Assembly (NCBI GenBank): GCA_023055505.1
Contig: JALIRH010000004.1
Span: 33,981,502 to 34,045,501 of the forward strand
Direction: 5' to 3'
From: Callipepla californica brunnescens
Taxonomy: Eukaryota; Chordata; Aves; Galliformes; Odontophoridae
DNA length: 64,000 nt
The translations under genes were made by a program, and so were the position numbers. Positions 1 to 14,280 of the stretch are shown here, one piece after another. A model generated the notes under the pieces. It was given only the letters and a program-made list of their open reading frames with translations. It did no database searches and was not told where the DNA came from. Position 1 is the stretch's first letter, and each line of letters begins with the position of its first letter.

Positions 1-1711
1 CTCTCTCAATTCAGTAGTAGTAAAATATGCAAAGCAAGGTAGGGGGCAGGTTGATCATCAGTTCAGTATGGCTCTATCATTTCCGGTAACGCACAAATTG
101 CTATAGAGAAGGTATATATATATATATACAAGAAGGTATTCTTTTTAATTTCTATCTTTCTCATACAGTATAGCTCATTCTCCTAATAGAAGTTGCAAGA
201 GGTATGAAATCTACTGTTTTTAAACTCCTTTTTGGTAGTGTAAACATTAGTCATCTGGAAATGAAACTACCCATTCTCCTGGCTTCTGACTGATCTGACT
301 TGCCTGTTGTTTTGTGAGCAGTTGAGAGCCCTTAATGAAAAGAGCTGAAAGCGGTTTTGAGTTCTACAGAAGTATGCCCTGGCATCAGGCTGTTGGCTGT
401 TCCAAAATGGTGCTGATCAAGCAACCGTGCTGAAAAACTTCAGAAAACCAGCTTTGTTCCATTTCTGTGAAGGAATACAGGGATGACATTCAATACCTTT
501 CAATGGTTCTGTTAAAAAAATTTGTCGTTCAAATCTCACTGTCTCCTTCAGTGTCAGTTGAACCAAGTTTTGTCAACTTTACATACCTGAAAAACCTTGC
601 CTCTCAAATGTGGTTGTAAAGAAGCATAGGCCTGTCAGTTTGTGTAGTGTAGACCTTTAAATCCTCTCAATTCACTGTAATCACTAGCTTGGATTTACAC
701 AAGTGAAAATGAGAATGGACTCTAGCTACTCTCTCTTCTTCCAGCAGCATTAGTCAAGGCTCAAGAGAGGGCTTGCTGCTCCCACTGCCAGCAGTGTAGA
801 TATTTCTGGTTCACTCTGCCATGCAGAGCCTTAGGATAAAAATTATTTGCACCAGGTGGAGAGAAGCTGTATCCAATGTATGTGCATAGAAGATAATGAT
901 TTTAGCAAATCCTGAAGATAGATGTTATGGTACTTCACAAATGCAAAGGGCTGTGGTTGCCTATGCCTTTAAGGTGCTGGCTTAGAGTTATCTTGCACTT
1001 CTTTCCTTGAATCTTAGTGAGGATCTTACCAGGATTTTATAGGCACAAAACTGAATTATACCTCTACCTAGGAACAAGATTTTGATAATACTTGCTGCAG
1101 AAAGGGTTCTTAAAAAAATATTGGGTATCTCCAAGAGCTTTACAAAGACTGAAGTCAAAGTGGACACGATAAAAGAAAAAAAATTGTATAAAAACTGAAT
1201 AGCTATATTGTTCTTGGAAGTTTTTGACTAGACTATCTGTTTGAGCAGCAAACTAAGCCTGGGATAAACTTGTAAAACTGCTTTGGCTTACTGCAGAGGG
1301 TGGTTAAAGGTGGCTAGAGCAGAGCTAATGGAAAAGCACACAGAATAAGCTGAATTAGTAGTGATGTGCGATACCAGACTGCATGTGCACTTCACAGTGC
1401 GTGCCCTGACTGCTTCTGTTACACAGAATGCAGTTTCAACTGAAAAATGAGTTTGAATATGATAGGCAAATTAAAAATGATAGATTATTTAAATAAAATA
1501 GCCATTTGTGTGTGAATGACATTCAGCTAATGACAGTGTCTTAAACTGATCTTTTGTCCATTCCTTCTTCCAAGCTTCCTTTAACTCCTCTTGAATATTG
1601 CTTGTGGGTAGTTGAGCTAAGAGCAAATCTAACACATTTTCTATACCAGCAATGGCTCCTACTCCTCTATTTTTCTGATGCTGTTTCAGTCTTCTGTGTG
1701 TTCTCTGTCAC
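1..1711. other. Unique non-coding DNA
   Basis: No gene, repeat family or RNA gene could be supported here. All open frames are short and carry no recognisable domain. The only structured item is a (TA)n run at 113-128. Base composition is AT-rich and CpG-poor, typical of vertebrate intronic or intergenic DNA. Confidence 0.7.
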
Positions 1712-1775
1712 CGTACAAAGCAATGGGAACAGGCTGCCCAGAAAGTCTGTGGGTGCTCCATCACTGAAGGTGTTC
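1712..1775 (+). repeat. CR1 LINE fragment (3' region)
   Basis: A short stretch matches the well-known 3' part of avian CR1 in sense orientation. It has the words 'caatgggaacaggctgccc' and then a diverged form of the usual 'gtggatgccccatccctggaggtgttc'. Neither the 3' terminal 8-bp repeats nor the upstream part is present, so this is a small, old remnant. The 75-codon frame that runs through it is incidental. Confidence 0.75.
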
Positions 1776-4700
1776 ATATAACTAATGAGCTAATGAGGTT
1801 CCTCCAGGAAGTAGGAGATCAAGGGGAGAGCATTTCTTGTGTTTTTTCTCCATCATCCGTGTGACCCCTGCTACACACACTTTTGCAGTTTAGCTGCAGT
1901 ATCTACTTCCTCTCAGTAGGTTTCCCTGCACTGTTTATTCTTTCTCTCTGCCAAGCTGTTTTATCTGCAGAGCTGCACGATAGATTCTTAAAGACACCAT
2001 GCTGTGTGCACTAGTCCTGCTGTTCCAAAGTATATCGGTGTATGTGGTGTATTGGTATACACCTGCTATTTTAGAACTGCAGATTGTTATAGTATGCATG
2101 TAGCAAGCATCTTTTTGTTGCAACAGACCATACCTGAATCTGTAGATACTAGAAGGTCTGACTACTGGCTGGAAGCCTTTTGTTGTTTAGTGCAGCACGA
2201 TTATTTAGTTGTTTTAATATCTTTGTGAACTTTTATTTAAGGGATCAGCTGTGTGCAGTTAAGTACTACAAGTAAAACCAAAAGAAAAAGGCCACTCTGT
2301 GTGAATGTATAATCACTGTGTAGGTTTTTCAGATGTCAATGAACTTGTTTGTACCAGTTGCAGTACAATCAAAATGCAGAGGATCAAAGCAGGAGGTCAG
2401 AGAGGAAAAGTCATCTTTCTGCTGTAATTTCACATCTGCACTATTACACTGCTCTATGAATTTTCATCTTCATTGGTCTTTTGTAATTTGTCTAACTGTT
2501 CAAGAACTTAAATGACCATAGTAGTTGTAATACAGAATTTATGATATTAGAGACGTAAGATTGATGACCACAAGGGACAGATAACTTACCTCGGGGCAGT
2601 ATAACAGCAAGGCAATTTAGCAGTGCTCCTCTCATCGCAGCTCCAACCTCTGTTCTCCCTGTATCAGCAGTGTGAGCGAGGCACTAATCTCTGTCAGAGT
2701 TCTTGTGCTAAGATTGTCCTTCTGCAGTGACCGAGATGTGTCCATGCCTCTCCACACTGTATTTGCAACACAGTTGAAGTGCTTGTGAGGAAGTGCTATA
2801 CAATATTTCTGAGAGGTGTTTCCTTTAACTATGGTCACAATTTCTTATACTCTTACGTTTTACTCTAACAGAAAAAGCTAATTGTATAATAAAATGGAAG
2901 GCAGGGGTATGAACCTCTACTTCAGGATATGATTTCTTTGGGTGTAAGCCAACGTCTGTGAAATGAGTTCCTGGGTCTTTGTGCAGCTGTTGAGATGATT
3001 GCAGGCATGTTAAAGCTAGGCAGAGATACCAGTTATATTTAAAATGAGTGGACACAGTCTTCTTGCACTGCTTACAACTATGCTAGCTCTTTGCAGTCAG
3101 AAATGTCTGCAGTAATGGCCCATATTAAAGGGAATCTTTTTCTGTTGCTACATTTGCAGCACTTCTCACACGTATATAGAAAGTCACCAGAGCACTTTTC
3201 ACTAAGCAGATATAAATAAAAGAGAAGCTGTTAAATTTGAAACTGGTGAACTAAATGCCACGAATATGCTTTAGTGTTGAGTGCAAGTAAATAACAGATG
3301 TGTTGTCAAATTTATTGGCTTATATTTGTAGCAGAAATGAAATTAAACATGCACCACTGCGGTAATGTAGACAGTATTGATACGGCTAGAGGGATTTAGT
3401 CCATGGCATTATCTAAAATAAACATTTTCCCTATAAGAAAATAATATATAATTAGTATTTCAAATCTGTCAGCATTTCTATCCCCACCAAGTCCACTGTA
3501 CTTTTCCCACTGCTACTCCTCTCAGGCACTTTTCAGGTTTGTTTCCTTATCCCATGGGATTGGGAGCATAATGTTGGGAGGCAAAGTTGAGATAGCGTGG
3601 ATGCAACTCCAGCTGGCTGTTTCAGTTAGTGCCTTTTGCTTTTCATCCCACTGGTGTGGGAAGATTTTATCCCTGGAAGTTATTTCCATTAATCTCAAAA
3701 AGTCAGGCTGTGGTCTTTACAGTCAGGAGCAGTTTGAGACACAGGTCATTTTGTGCTGGTAAGTGGGCAATCACTTTCCAAATGGCAACAGCTGTGTCCA
3801 CCTTGCTAATGATGGGCAAGTACTGTCACCTACAAAGTGGACATGTGTGCTTTAACATTGTCACTGGGTGTTAGTAGTCAGTCAGAGGGTAATTGCACAG
3901 ACTCCTTTTCCCCTTCTGCAAACAGCTCCATCACAATTTAGTTTCTTGAGAGGATGAGTGGTCAGATGCTAATCCTACGCCTTAGAGAATTAAAAAGCCT
4001 AAAGAAGTGGAGGAAGAAAAAATCATGAAAGTAAAACAAAGCAAAGGAATCGTGTAAACAAATTAATTAATTGTCTGGAAGTGAAGTGTAGGTTTGTAAT
4101 TTTGCCCCTGTCTAAGGGAAATTGAAGTTCATTATGTTCACTGGCTGATTTAAAAGCTTTTTCCTGCACAGCATCACCTAGAGAGAAAAGAGAGGGAGGC
4201 CCATTTGGAGCTCAGGCGTTGGCTGCAGCTTCAATTAAAACAGAAATTCATTACTGGCAACCTCCAGAGAGAGGGCTGTCACTTCACTCTTCAGTATGGG
4301 GAAGAAGGCAGCATTCTCTTTTGCTGATTCACTCCTTTTAGTCTGAAACCTTAGTTTTGTACAGAAAGAATTGTCTTATGCTAGTGATAATCTCAAGATG
4401 TAGATACAGTAAGAGATTTGAAAACATATTTGTTGGAAGGCTATGGTTTGTTGTTTTTCCAGTATTTACTGTGATGTTTATGTGAACAGATAGCTTAACA
4501 CATAGAAGGAAAGGAGAGAACTTCAAAATTCAGTTTATCTCATGTTATGAATTCTAGGGTTGATGCTGAGTGAATCTAAACACAGAATAGCAATTATGTA
4601 TTTCTAATTAGGTGCATATGTATTATATTAAAATTCCACAGCACGCTTCTCAGCATCTTTAGCTGCCAAATGCAAATGCCTTTAATATATCTGACCATTA

Positions 4701-6356
4701 ACGTCTGACAGATCCTCAAGCAGTGTTCTGTTCAGGACCATGGAAATGTGTAGGGAGGGGTAGGATCCCCTTTTTCTGAAAAGAGATGGGACAAAATGCT
4801 TGGAAGGAAAAATATTTTTTTTTTTTTCTGAAAGCTTTTGATATTATGTTATTTCAATGGCTTCCCAGGTTGTTTGAGCAGGAATGCTTAGACAAGTCCA
4901 CTGTAGACATGTGAGTTCAGGTTGTTGAATTCAGTTTGTTTTGCCTCTTATCCTTCATTTTCTTCCTCTAATAGCATTTTATTTTTCTATGAAGCAAGCA
5001 CAGATGGTTGTGTTGTCCTTTCCTCCTGTTCACTGCAAGTGCAAAGATACGGCTAAACAAGAAAAGCACAGCCTTCTTCCTGGAATTAGCAGATATTAAA
5101 GTGAATGGTTTTTTTTTTTCCAAAAGAAAGGTATCTGGCAGTTCTCCAACCCTTCCAGCAGGTGCAGTATGCCTGAGGCTGTGCCACATGTACTTCTCTG
5201 AAATATCGTAGTCCTCTGTTTTGGACATCAAAGTGCTCGAGGGAAGGAATGTGCACAGATGTGCTAGTCCTTTGTGGTCAGTAATATATACTGATTAGTG
5301 AGTGCTGGATCAGGGTCAAGGATTTTTTAATTAGAAATGTTAATTCTCTAAAAGCAAACTTCCATGTAAGCATGTCTGATGAGGAGAAATCTTTGAAAGA
5401 AACCAGATGCATCTCCAATGGAAGCCTGTCTAGCCTCTTGAAAGGTGCCAGTCCAGCTGACTGCTTCCATCTCCATTCCCTTCTATTCTAGCATTTTAAA
5501 CAAATTACCTGGAAAGGTCCCAGAAGTATGGGATAATGATTACACCTTAACAGCTTGCCTGGTTGAGAACCTGGGGCATGCACATCTACAGACACCAAAA
5601 TTACTGATTTCTTTGTGGCTCAGGTTTCTGCTACAATGAAATAATAGAGGATCTTATTTATAGGTATTTGGGAGAGACTTCTACAATTTTTAAGCATCGA
5701 TGGAAAATGGGGAAGATACTTTATTTACGAAGCTAAAATACTTTTCACATGAGGAATCTGCTTATATTTGGAATTCCTCTTCTTCAAACCTTGATTTCCC
5801 CCTGCCCAGAGATAAAATTACCCTTTCTTCTGCTTTCAGGACACATCAAAATGTAAAAGTACTTATTTCATATGGATGTTTAAACATGTATCTGCTGTTG
5901 GAATGCAAAGAGTCCAAAGTATTTTGCATCATCTGCACTATCTGTTGCCTGTACAGGTCAGAGGAGAGCTAGAGCAAAGAGTGCAGTAGCTAGGACTCCT
6001 TAGCAGAGCTCTGCTCCAAGCACCACCTTTCCACTTGCCTCTTTTGTTTCCCAGTCATAAATGATTTGTGATCTTTCTCATGATAAAAGACGTTGAAGAC
6101 TAGGCTGAACAATAAAATTTAGGTCCACGCAGGCAGAGTGCATAACTAATGCTATAAGGCCAAACTTTTGGGGGATGTAGCATGAGTGGCATTTTGGAAT
6201 TTTCCCCTCAGTGAACTCTTGATTTGTAACAACAGGACATAATTCATGTTCTTCATCGGTGGGGGGTAAATGAGACTGACAAAAAGGGAGAGAACACGTA
6301 GATTTTTCAGCACAGTCTCTTATACTTACCCTTATACTTGTCTTCTCCAGCTGTGC
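1776..6356. other. Unique non-coding DNA
   Basis: I see no gene here. The longest open frames are around 90 codons with no domain resemblance. A perfect 7-bp hairpin (ggtgtat / atacacc, 4-nt loop) lies at 2046-2063. The block around 4140-4330 is less AT-rich than its surroundings and looks like ordered, possibly conserved non-coding sequence, but this is only an impression. The rest shows nothing. Confidence 0.65.
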
Positions 6357-6374
6357 TTTTTTTTTTTTTTTTTT
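6357..6374. repeat. Poly-T tract (18 nt)
   Basis: An uninterrupted run of 18 T, followed by further T-rich sequence. It may be the A-tail of an old minus-strand retroposon, but no recognisable element body adjoins it. A simple homopolymer is the safer reading. Confidence 0.9.
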
Positions 6375-9300
6375 AAACTTTTTTAATTCCTTTTCTTTTA
6401 CAGTTATGTCCTTGAGTCTGAGATATCCTTTGTAACATTTCTACTGCCCAGTTGTGTCCTGACCTGTGCTCTTTTCTGTTATAACAGTTTAAATATTTAA
6501 CAATAATTACAACAAAGTGAACATGCTAATCCCTTGATGGTTTGGGGTTTTTCTGTTTGTTTTTGTTTGTTTTTAAATATAGAACAGCAAACATTATGAC
6601 TTCAGCAAATCTATCTTTCCAAGAGAGCTCCAAACAATAAATACTATTCGTATTGCTTAGTGTTATAGACCCTATATTTTCCCTCTGCAAACTAGCATGG
6701 ACTAAGGGGGGTAAAAGAGAAAAAGCCAATTGCCAGACTTTTTCCAGTTATCACGTGACAGAAGTTTAGTTTCTTTCTTGCCATTTTGGAACAGATTTGC
6801 TTATTATCTGCTGTCACCAGCATTTTCAGTTTATTGATGTTGTCATACCTTCCCCTCTCTTTATCATTGAATCAGCAAGATTGTCCGTATGTTATATAAA
6901 TGTCATTATTTTCTGGCTAATGCTGGTTTTTGTCTTTGTGATTTCTGCAGTACGTTGTGTTCTGTTACCTCCTACCCCATGGTAGCAACAAAATGTTTTG
7001 AAGGATATTTTATCATATAGGTACATGTCTCAATGTGTTCCACCACCTAGTTCCACTTCAGTTCATATGCTAAGACTGCTGGTTATAACGGGCATACACA
7101 TCTCTTCCTTTTAAAATCTAGTGGCAAAATTAGAACAACTTTAAGTGTTGAGGGTTTGATCATAAAGAAATGACAGAAATAGAAAAGATCTGTAAAGGAC
7201 AGCACACATTAAAACTAGCTCATGGAAATGAGTATTGAGGGAAGCATTGTGTAAGGAGACGTGAAACTAACGTTTCTGTGCTGAATAGTTTTAGAAGATG
7301 CAGAGATCAGTGGAGGAAATAAAAGATGATTAGGGAAGGTAAGAGTGTGCTTGCAGGATGATGAAAGCATAGAGTCAGTTTAAAACATACTTAGATGAGT
7401 ACAATCTGAATATACCTTGGATTGGGTGCAATCTAGCATAAAGTGTGCAACTTCATGTTTATACACTTGGCAAGACTTTCAGGATGATTATTAGAGTCTT
7501 AGAAGTATTTATTCTGTGCAAGTTTTCACATTTCAGTGGAAGCGCTCAAACTTTATCCTTATTGGAAAGTTTCTAATGAGGCAGCACTGACTCATCTGAG
7601 CCACACAGATAATTTTATTCACTTTTATAAATAGCAGTATAACACAATAGAACCCTAATGAAACAAGCTCATTGTCCGTCCTGGAAAGAGGACAGGAGAT
7701 ATTTCCTACCTCACTGAACTTATGATGCAAGCATAGTGTAAGAGGCTGCAATGGAACGAAGCATGTGCTTCATGAGCATGAGCAAATGTACATCAGGGAC
7801 CATAGAGCTGCAGGGGTAGTAGCAGCCATCATGATTGTAAATAGGCAATAGTTTGTGAAGGTAATGAGTTCTTTGTTACTTCTACCATTAAATGACTTTT
7901 TCAGCACCTATATATCCTTTCTTGAAGGATACCTGTTTATGCATCAGTGCTTTGTGAGATCTCAATCTCTTGCAAATACTTGCATGCACTTTAGAGGCAG
8001 AATGAATAAGGTCTAGAGCCTGTGGGGAGCAGGCTGGGGAAGGTGATGTTTAGCATGTTTGCTCTGAGGACATATTTGGATCTGGTTTCCAATTATAATA
8101 GTAGCAGGCTTCCACATTAGTTGTTTCTTTAAGATTTCTTAGCTTCCCAAATCGGCATTTTTCCTCTTGAATCTTTGAGTTCTGACTATTTTATTCTTGC
8201 TAGCACTACTTCTCTCTGTAATTTTTACCTTTTCTGTGTTCCTACGTTCTCTCTCACAGCTTTCTCATTTGTTTGATTCAAAATTATGCAGCTTTGTTTT
8301 ATCAGTGCTAGGCCATGGATTAATGATTCACAGTTTAATAATTATGTTGTTTGAGGGGAGGCTACAGCAGATGTTATAGCATGCCAAAAGATAAGCTTTT
8401 ACTGGGAGAGGGTAGCAAATATTTTCAGTTGTATTTTTCAAGTTAGTGCTTGACTGGGGAATTTTGCACATCAGCTTAGTTGTGCCAGGTTCCTGGTATA
8501 AAGAGTTAAGCAATAGCTTTGTCTTCACTATAATTGTGTGAGTAGTAAAGTGAATGAGTTGTATCTGAGGAAATAACATGAGTGTCCATGTGGACTTATT
8601 CTGGACTGTTTTTAATTTGGTGCTGAGGACTGAATCACTGTCTATCACAGGAATACATGAGGTGTGCTTCTCACTTTTCAGCTTTGTATCTCTGGTGTGA
8701 AGCAAATCCTTTTGAATGAGGACAATTGGATGATTTGCTTTGAAGTGTATACTATGTACCACTTCACTTTCTTGGCTGAAGGAAACAAACCTTATGCAGA
8801 AACTTTTGATACGTTTTGGTTCTCTGTAGTTAGATTTTAACTACTAGTTGGCTTGTATTCAGTACTCGAAAATTTAAACACTGTAGAAATGCTATGGATG
8901 AAAATTTTACTTTTTAGGAAGGGTTTGGGGTCCACTCTTCAGCCTGTGCTTCTATTCTGATTGTTGCTTACATCTACTGATTCCCCACGCTGTATGGTTG
9001 AACATTCACTTCTGAATAATTTTACAAAATTAACATCAGACAAGTTTCCTTGAGTGCGAGAGGAATTCTGATTGCTGGTTTTAGATTAAATGGTGAATGT
9101 AGCAAAACCACTTTTATACTGAGCCAGTACAAAACTTGTATCCTGAAGGAATTTATCTTGCTCTCATCTCTGCACTTTGTAGGGTCAATGCAACATTTCT
9201 TCAAGTCATATGATTGTGTAATCTTTATAGAAAATGCCTTGAGGTGAGAGCTAGCAAATTGCGAAAGAAAATACCATGTATTCACTGGCTGTTGATTAGT

Positions 9301-12300
9301 TGTGAAAGCCTTGACTGTCATAAATCCCTAGACAATGGCCAATACTGTTAGACTGTTGCTTTCAGATGAGTGAAGTTAAGCTGCTCAGTTATTGCCATAA
9401 GCACCTGCCATTAAGGGATATATTTCCATGACCAATAAACAAGTGCAACAGGATGCTCCTGTGAACAGAAGGGTTGAGAGTGTAAGATTTCAGTAGATAC
9501 TCTGCGACTGATCCTATGATGTTTTTGTAACAAAACTTGGAGTGATCCACTCTGTTTGTGAAGACTTGAAATGAAATCTGATTTAGGGGTTCCAGTTCAC
9601 AGCATCTGCACTCTGAGCAGTTTATTGAATTCATCTTTAGTTGTGTTTTTCTCCAACTTTGGCTAAAGGATGTAGGCTAGGCATATGACACTTGCAGTAT
9701 ATGAGTTAAGTGTAGAAAGCCAGCAAAGGAAATAATGAAGCGGGGAAGAAGGAAACTTGGAGATATGGTGAATCAAGGTGAATAATTTTGCTTTACAATG
9801 AAACATGCCAATATATTGTCTGTGGGGTATGAGGGGTGGTAGAAAGGGTTACAGGAGGGATCCAAGTTGTTCAGAATAAGGAAAATAAATAACAGTTGCC
9901 AATTCAGCCTCTAAAGCTGTGACCAGGAACGATAGATTTTTCTTTTCCAGTAGATTTACTTACTGATATCTGAGTTTATCACTGCAGCCAGAACTATACA
10001 TCAGCCTTTCCATCGATAATCCAAACCTGAGACAGCAAGCTCCACTTCTGATTCACTCATTTACAAAATAAATAGAATAAATTAATAAATAGAGTATTCC
10101 TACTGCTTTTGCCTCTGAGATTTAGCAAAAGGGATGGAATATCATTTTGAGAAGCTGTTGTCCATTGAATGGTCTCCAAGAAGTGTTTGAGATTATCTCT
10201 GTAATGATGCATTCTCTAAAGGCTGCCAACTAAGCCCTACTGGGTAGCGAGCTGTAGCATTTCCATCTTGCTGCCATCTGTTTAATGGCCATCCATTTCA
10301 GAAAGTGATGCATGAGTGAGTGGATTGGTCCAGTTCCTACTGGACAGGGGCTCATGCTACAGAAATGGATATGATTATTGCTACCTCAGATGATCAGGAA
10401 CCATGGTGACTACAGTTCCTTTCTTGCTTTGGCACAGAGCTGTGTGCTTGTGACACAGTACGGGCATGTAGGCACAGTGCTTTCATAGATGCAGTGATGA
10501 CTGCTGAGATTTCTTAATAACAGAAGTGCTGGGACCATGTGTGGATGTTATTGAATAGGCAGAAATCCTACATTTAGAGCTCAATACTAGAACTTCCATG
10601 GCTAAGGGCCTCACTTGTCTCTGTAGTCTTAGATTAATCCTGACCTTTGATTAACACCATGCAAGTCTGCACTTTTAGTCATTGCTTCCCGAACTTCACA
10701 GGATCACTTATTGACAGCTGAGCATACACTGTGTGTAACCTGTAACTTCATGGAAGTTGTAGAACAAGGGGAGATACACTAAGGTGGAGGTTCTGAACCA
10801 GCACAGACAGCCCCTTCTACACTGCCCTGTTTGTCTTTCTCTTTTCTCTTACCCAGACGTTACCAGTGTCTTAAGCAGCGGAGGATACCAGAGTCAGAGT
10901 GCACTATGTGTGCTTGCGTTGTGAATGAGTTTTTCTGAACCTTAGCTTGGGGGCAGTAGGTGCCACATGGTGTGTGTTTTGTTTTGTTTTTTCTTTCTCC
11001 TTTCTGTTGTCACTGATGGACAAAAAGTACTTGTGCTCTTTCTACCAGCCTCTGTCTGAGTAAGTAGTTTAGAGTCAGGAATTCTCAAAATGTTCTGCCT
11101 GCTGCTGCAGAAGCCTGGGCTGAAACCCCTGAGATCTCCAGAGGTTAGTGTAGAGCTGGCTGATGCAGAACACCATGTGGCAGAGTGACTCTGTGAGTTA
11201 CAACAGACGGTTCTGCTGGGCTGCTCTTCAGTCTCAGGACATCTTGTTTGCTGCCTCCAGTGCAGGTTTGATGGGAGGGGGAGAGGTTTCAGATGTCTCA
11301 GACACTCAGTGCTGGAGATTGGAGAGAAAAAGGAAGGGAAGGAAATTAGGTAGCTGAAGGAATAATGAATGTATATATAAATAAAAAGAAAAAGACAGGA
11401 AAGGAAAGAAACTGGACAGGCAAAACAAATGCAAACAGTTTGATGTATGAAAATTTCAGCCAAGGTGCAAAAAAGAACAATTACAAATTCCTTTCAATAA
11501 GCAATATTTTAGGTTAATGGCACCGCTGGAAGTGCAGTGTTAGTGAAATGATTAATATGGTTTGGTGCATTTTGTTGTTAACGTTATTTTGTGGGGTTGT
11601 TTTTTCTTGTTTTGATTTTTTTTTTTTTCAACATTCTCAGATTGTATTAATATCCTGAAGAGCGGTGGGGATGCCTGGGATGCTGCCATAAATGTGTTGC
11701 TCTCTCCCTTTCAGCATTCCTCGAGGAAATAGATTCAGTCTTGCCCTTTGAGAAAGGGCGGTGTTGAATTACGAGCTGCATGCTGTGATGCTGCAGGCTT
11801 TCCAAGTGAGGGTTGAAATGGAGAGGGGAAGTGGAGTGTTTGTATTAGCGTCCTTGAGGTATATCTTTGTATGACTGTGAGTTTGTAAACATACCAAGTA
11901 AATGTTGCCTTTTGATTCCAACAGTGAGACCAGCACAGCCCTGGTGAGGAGGCAACAAATTTAGTTTCTTTTGCTCTAAATACTAAGTAGAGACCTCAAA
12001 GACCCTCTTTGTTTAAAGCTGCAGTTGATGCCTTCATCTCCAGTCCTGAAAGAGTCCAAATTAAGTAACTGGCATGCAGAAAGTCCATCTGTATTTTTTA
12101 AAATCAGTTTCCTGGTGGTGAGGTCTCAGCATGGAGGGCTACAGCACTGGCACCAAGAACCTGAAGCACATACCCAGCTATTGCTGACTGAGTGACTTGC
12201 TTCCAGTCTGTCTGCTTTTCAGTTGAGGACGATAGAGTAACTTCAATAGAGTTATTCCAGAGATAAGTTTGGTCACTACTACTACATCTGAAGACTGCTG

Positions 12301-12496
12301 TGCATGGAGAGACCTTATGTCTGTATATAAATGTACCTGTCATTTCTAGCGTTTATGATTTCAGTGTACTACTAAAATTATCCCAGATGTTTAAAAGTAC
12401 TTTTTATACCTGTGGATAGGTTGTGATTTGTAGAGGCCTGTCTGGCTGTCATCTAGTTTGGCTTGCTGTATAGTTGAATTTAACAGCAAACAAGGC
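6375..12496. other. Unique non-coding DNA with two chance-length ORFs
   Basis: No supported gene. Two of the longer open frames of the window lie here on the minus strand: 8328-8762 (144 codons) and 10942-11463 (173 codons). The first has no recognisable motif. The second starts in a hydrophobic low-complexity stretch encoded by A/T-rich simple sequence (FLFIYIYIHY) and continues into Ser/Thr-rich sequence, as expected from reading through biased DNA. Neither has a domain resemblance. The 10200-10400 stretch is less AT-rich and looks conserved-like, but there is no direct support. Confidence 0.6.
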
Positions 12497-12520
12497 TTTT
12501 TTTTTTTTTTTTTTTTTTTT
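12497..12520. repeat. Poly-T tract (24 nt)
   Basis: Uninterrupted run of 24 T. No adjacent element body was recognised, so it is called only as a homopolymer. Confidence 0.92.
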
Positions 12521-14217
12521 CTTCCCAGTAGGAAGAGACTAAAGCATCCTAAAAATCCAAATTTGGGATACTTATCTTGTGAATCACAATTTCTTGTAGA
12601 AAGTACTGTCAGTGGTACTTCTTGTCCTATGTTAATTCCCATAACAAATACAAAATCTCATTTAACTCTGCAACTCATGTGATTTTTGAGTTATGGTATT
12701 ATTAGTTCAGATGCTGGCTCTTCTATTGCACCCTAATCATTCTTTGGAAGGTGTTATGAATCTAACTAACTGTACAGCTGAAGTGAGTGGAGATATAATG
12801 CTGCAGACAGTTTGCCGGAACAAAGTCCTGTCTGATCCTTGTTTCTGTGGATCCTTGTCTTTCTGTTGGACCAATTTGCATATCTCTTCTCATGCTCTTG
12901 TTGCTGCCTTCCTCATCTGCCTTAGACTTTTATTTTATTTTATTTTATTTTTTGGGTGTGTAGGCTGTTGTAGTTTTTTGTTTTTCACCAACTACCTCCA
13001 GATAACTAAGGCTTTTGGAAGGATACTTTGACTTCAGAAACTTTATTTGTTTTTTCTTTAGTTATTTTTCTGGAAGTGCTTTGAGTTGTCCAGGGTAGTA
13101 ATTGTCCACATCATCTCTGTATTGATTGCTTTTAGAGTTGCTGAGCTCTTATTACTGCAGCTTGTTGGGGAGAGAAATAGAAGAGCAAAAGATCCAGGTC
13201 AGCGTGGTCTCAACAATAGATGAGTCTTATCAAATCTCTTTTCTTGTTGCTGCTGAATAACAGCTGCATTAGATTTAAATAAAAGAAAAGGGATGAGAGA
13301 TGTGGAGAAAAGTAAGAGGGAGGGGGGCAAGAGACCAAGTCTTGTATATTTGGAGAAAGATAATGTAGAGGAGATGTGTTTTTGGGCTACCCAAGGCAAT
13401 GAGAGGTGGAGGATACATAGCTAGGAGGTGTGATAAAGGAGTACTATGATTTGCTCTCACAATTACATACATACAGCTTCCATCATAAGGGAAAAAAGCT
13501 AGTAATGGAAAGAGCCATTGTTCTTGTTATATTACATGCAAGATGCGAAACTCATTACAACCTGCTCACTTCTGAGTTGTGAGAGAGTTGTGAAAGTGCC
13601 TGCAAGGCTGAATGTTAGTCCCAGGTTGTTAGATCTGGAATGGTTCGTATTCATAGTTGTGTACTTCTATCAAATATGTCTGAGTATAGGGCTTCATGTC
13701 CTTTAAACAAACAAAATCTCATCTGTGTCTGTTGCACCTGCTGTGTCACCTTAGTGTTGACTACTTTATGGAAAAAAAAAATCACTAACTCCAGCATTTA
13801 GCACAGTGAAATCTAAAGCAAGTAATCTCACGTGAAGGTGGGTACTGTGTAGCATGGGAACTGAATACATCTGCAGTAGAGAAAAGATAATAGTCTCCGT
13901 TTAGCCTTATACTAACAAAAAGCAGCCTCTGCTCCCTGGCTGATTTATAGCTGTATTTTCCTATACCATTCTGCTATAGCAATGAGAACTGAGAAGGCTT
14001 TGGAGTACTGTGCCTTACATGAATGACTTTTATATAAAGATTTGTAAGAGATTAATAGATTAGAAATTTCATCAGGATATATTTCATTGGGATGTTGTCA
14101 TCATAATCTAATTTTAATTTTGCCTATCCTTTTACACACTTACTTCTTTATGTCATCTCTGTTGATAAAGTAGCACATAAACTGGGGGCTATCTGGATAT
14201 GACAAACCCTTTTCCAG
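12521..14217. other. Unique non-coding DNA
   Basis: Nothing gene-like. A short (TTTTA)n stretch occurs at about 12928-12952. The 112-codon plus frame at 12693-13031 runs through this simple sequence and carries no domain. Confidence 0.65.
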
Positions 14218-14280
14218 AGCTCTGTCTTTGGCACTGACCAAGTCATTCAAGCTGTTCCTTAGTTTCGCTAATAAGGCAGT
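14218..14280 (+). repeat. Possible MIR (CORE-SINE) relic
   Basis: The order of words 'cactgaccaagtcattcaa', then 'ctgttccttagtttc', resembles the middle of MIR (consensus order: ttgggcaagttacttaacc, then ctgtgcctcagtttcc). Only about 60 bp align by eye and divergence is high. MIRs are ancient amniote SINEs and are found as strongly decayed relics in bird genomes. Chance resemblance is possible. Confidence 0.4.

Noticed and set aside
113..128. TATATA run as a TATA promoter
   Set aside because: It is a dinucleotide microsatellite with no initiator or transcript evidence.
8328..8762. 144-codon minus-strand open frame
   Set aside because: No recognised motif, no splice or promoter context, and composition follows the local DNA bias.
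10942..11463. 173-codon minus-strand open frame, the longest in the window
   Set aside because: It begins in hydrophobic low-complexity sequence read from A/T-rich simple DNA, has no domain and overlaps a plus-strand frame. One frame of this length is expected by chance in 64 kb of biased sequence.
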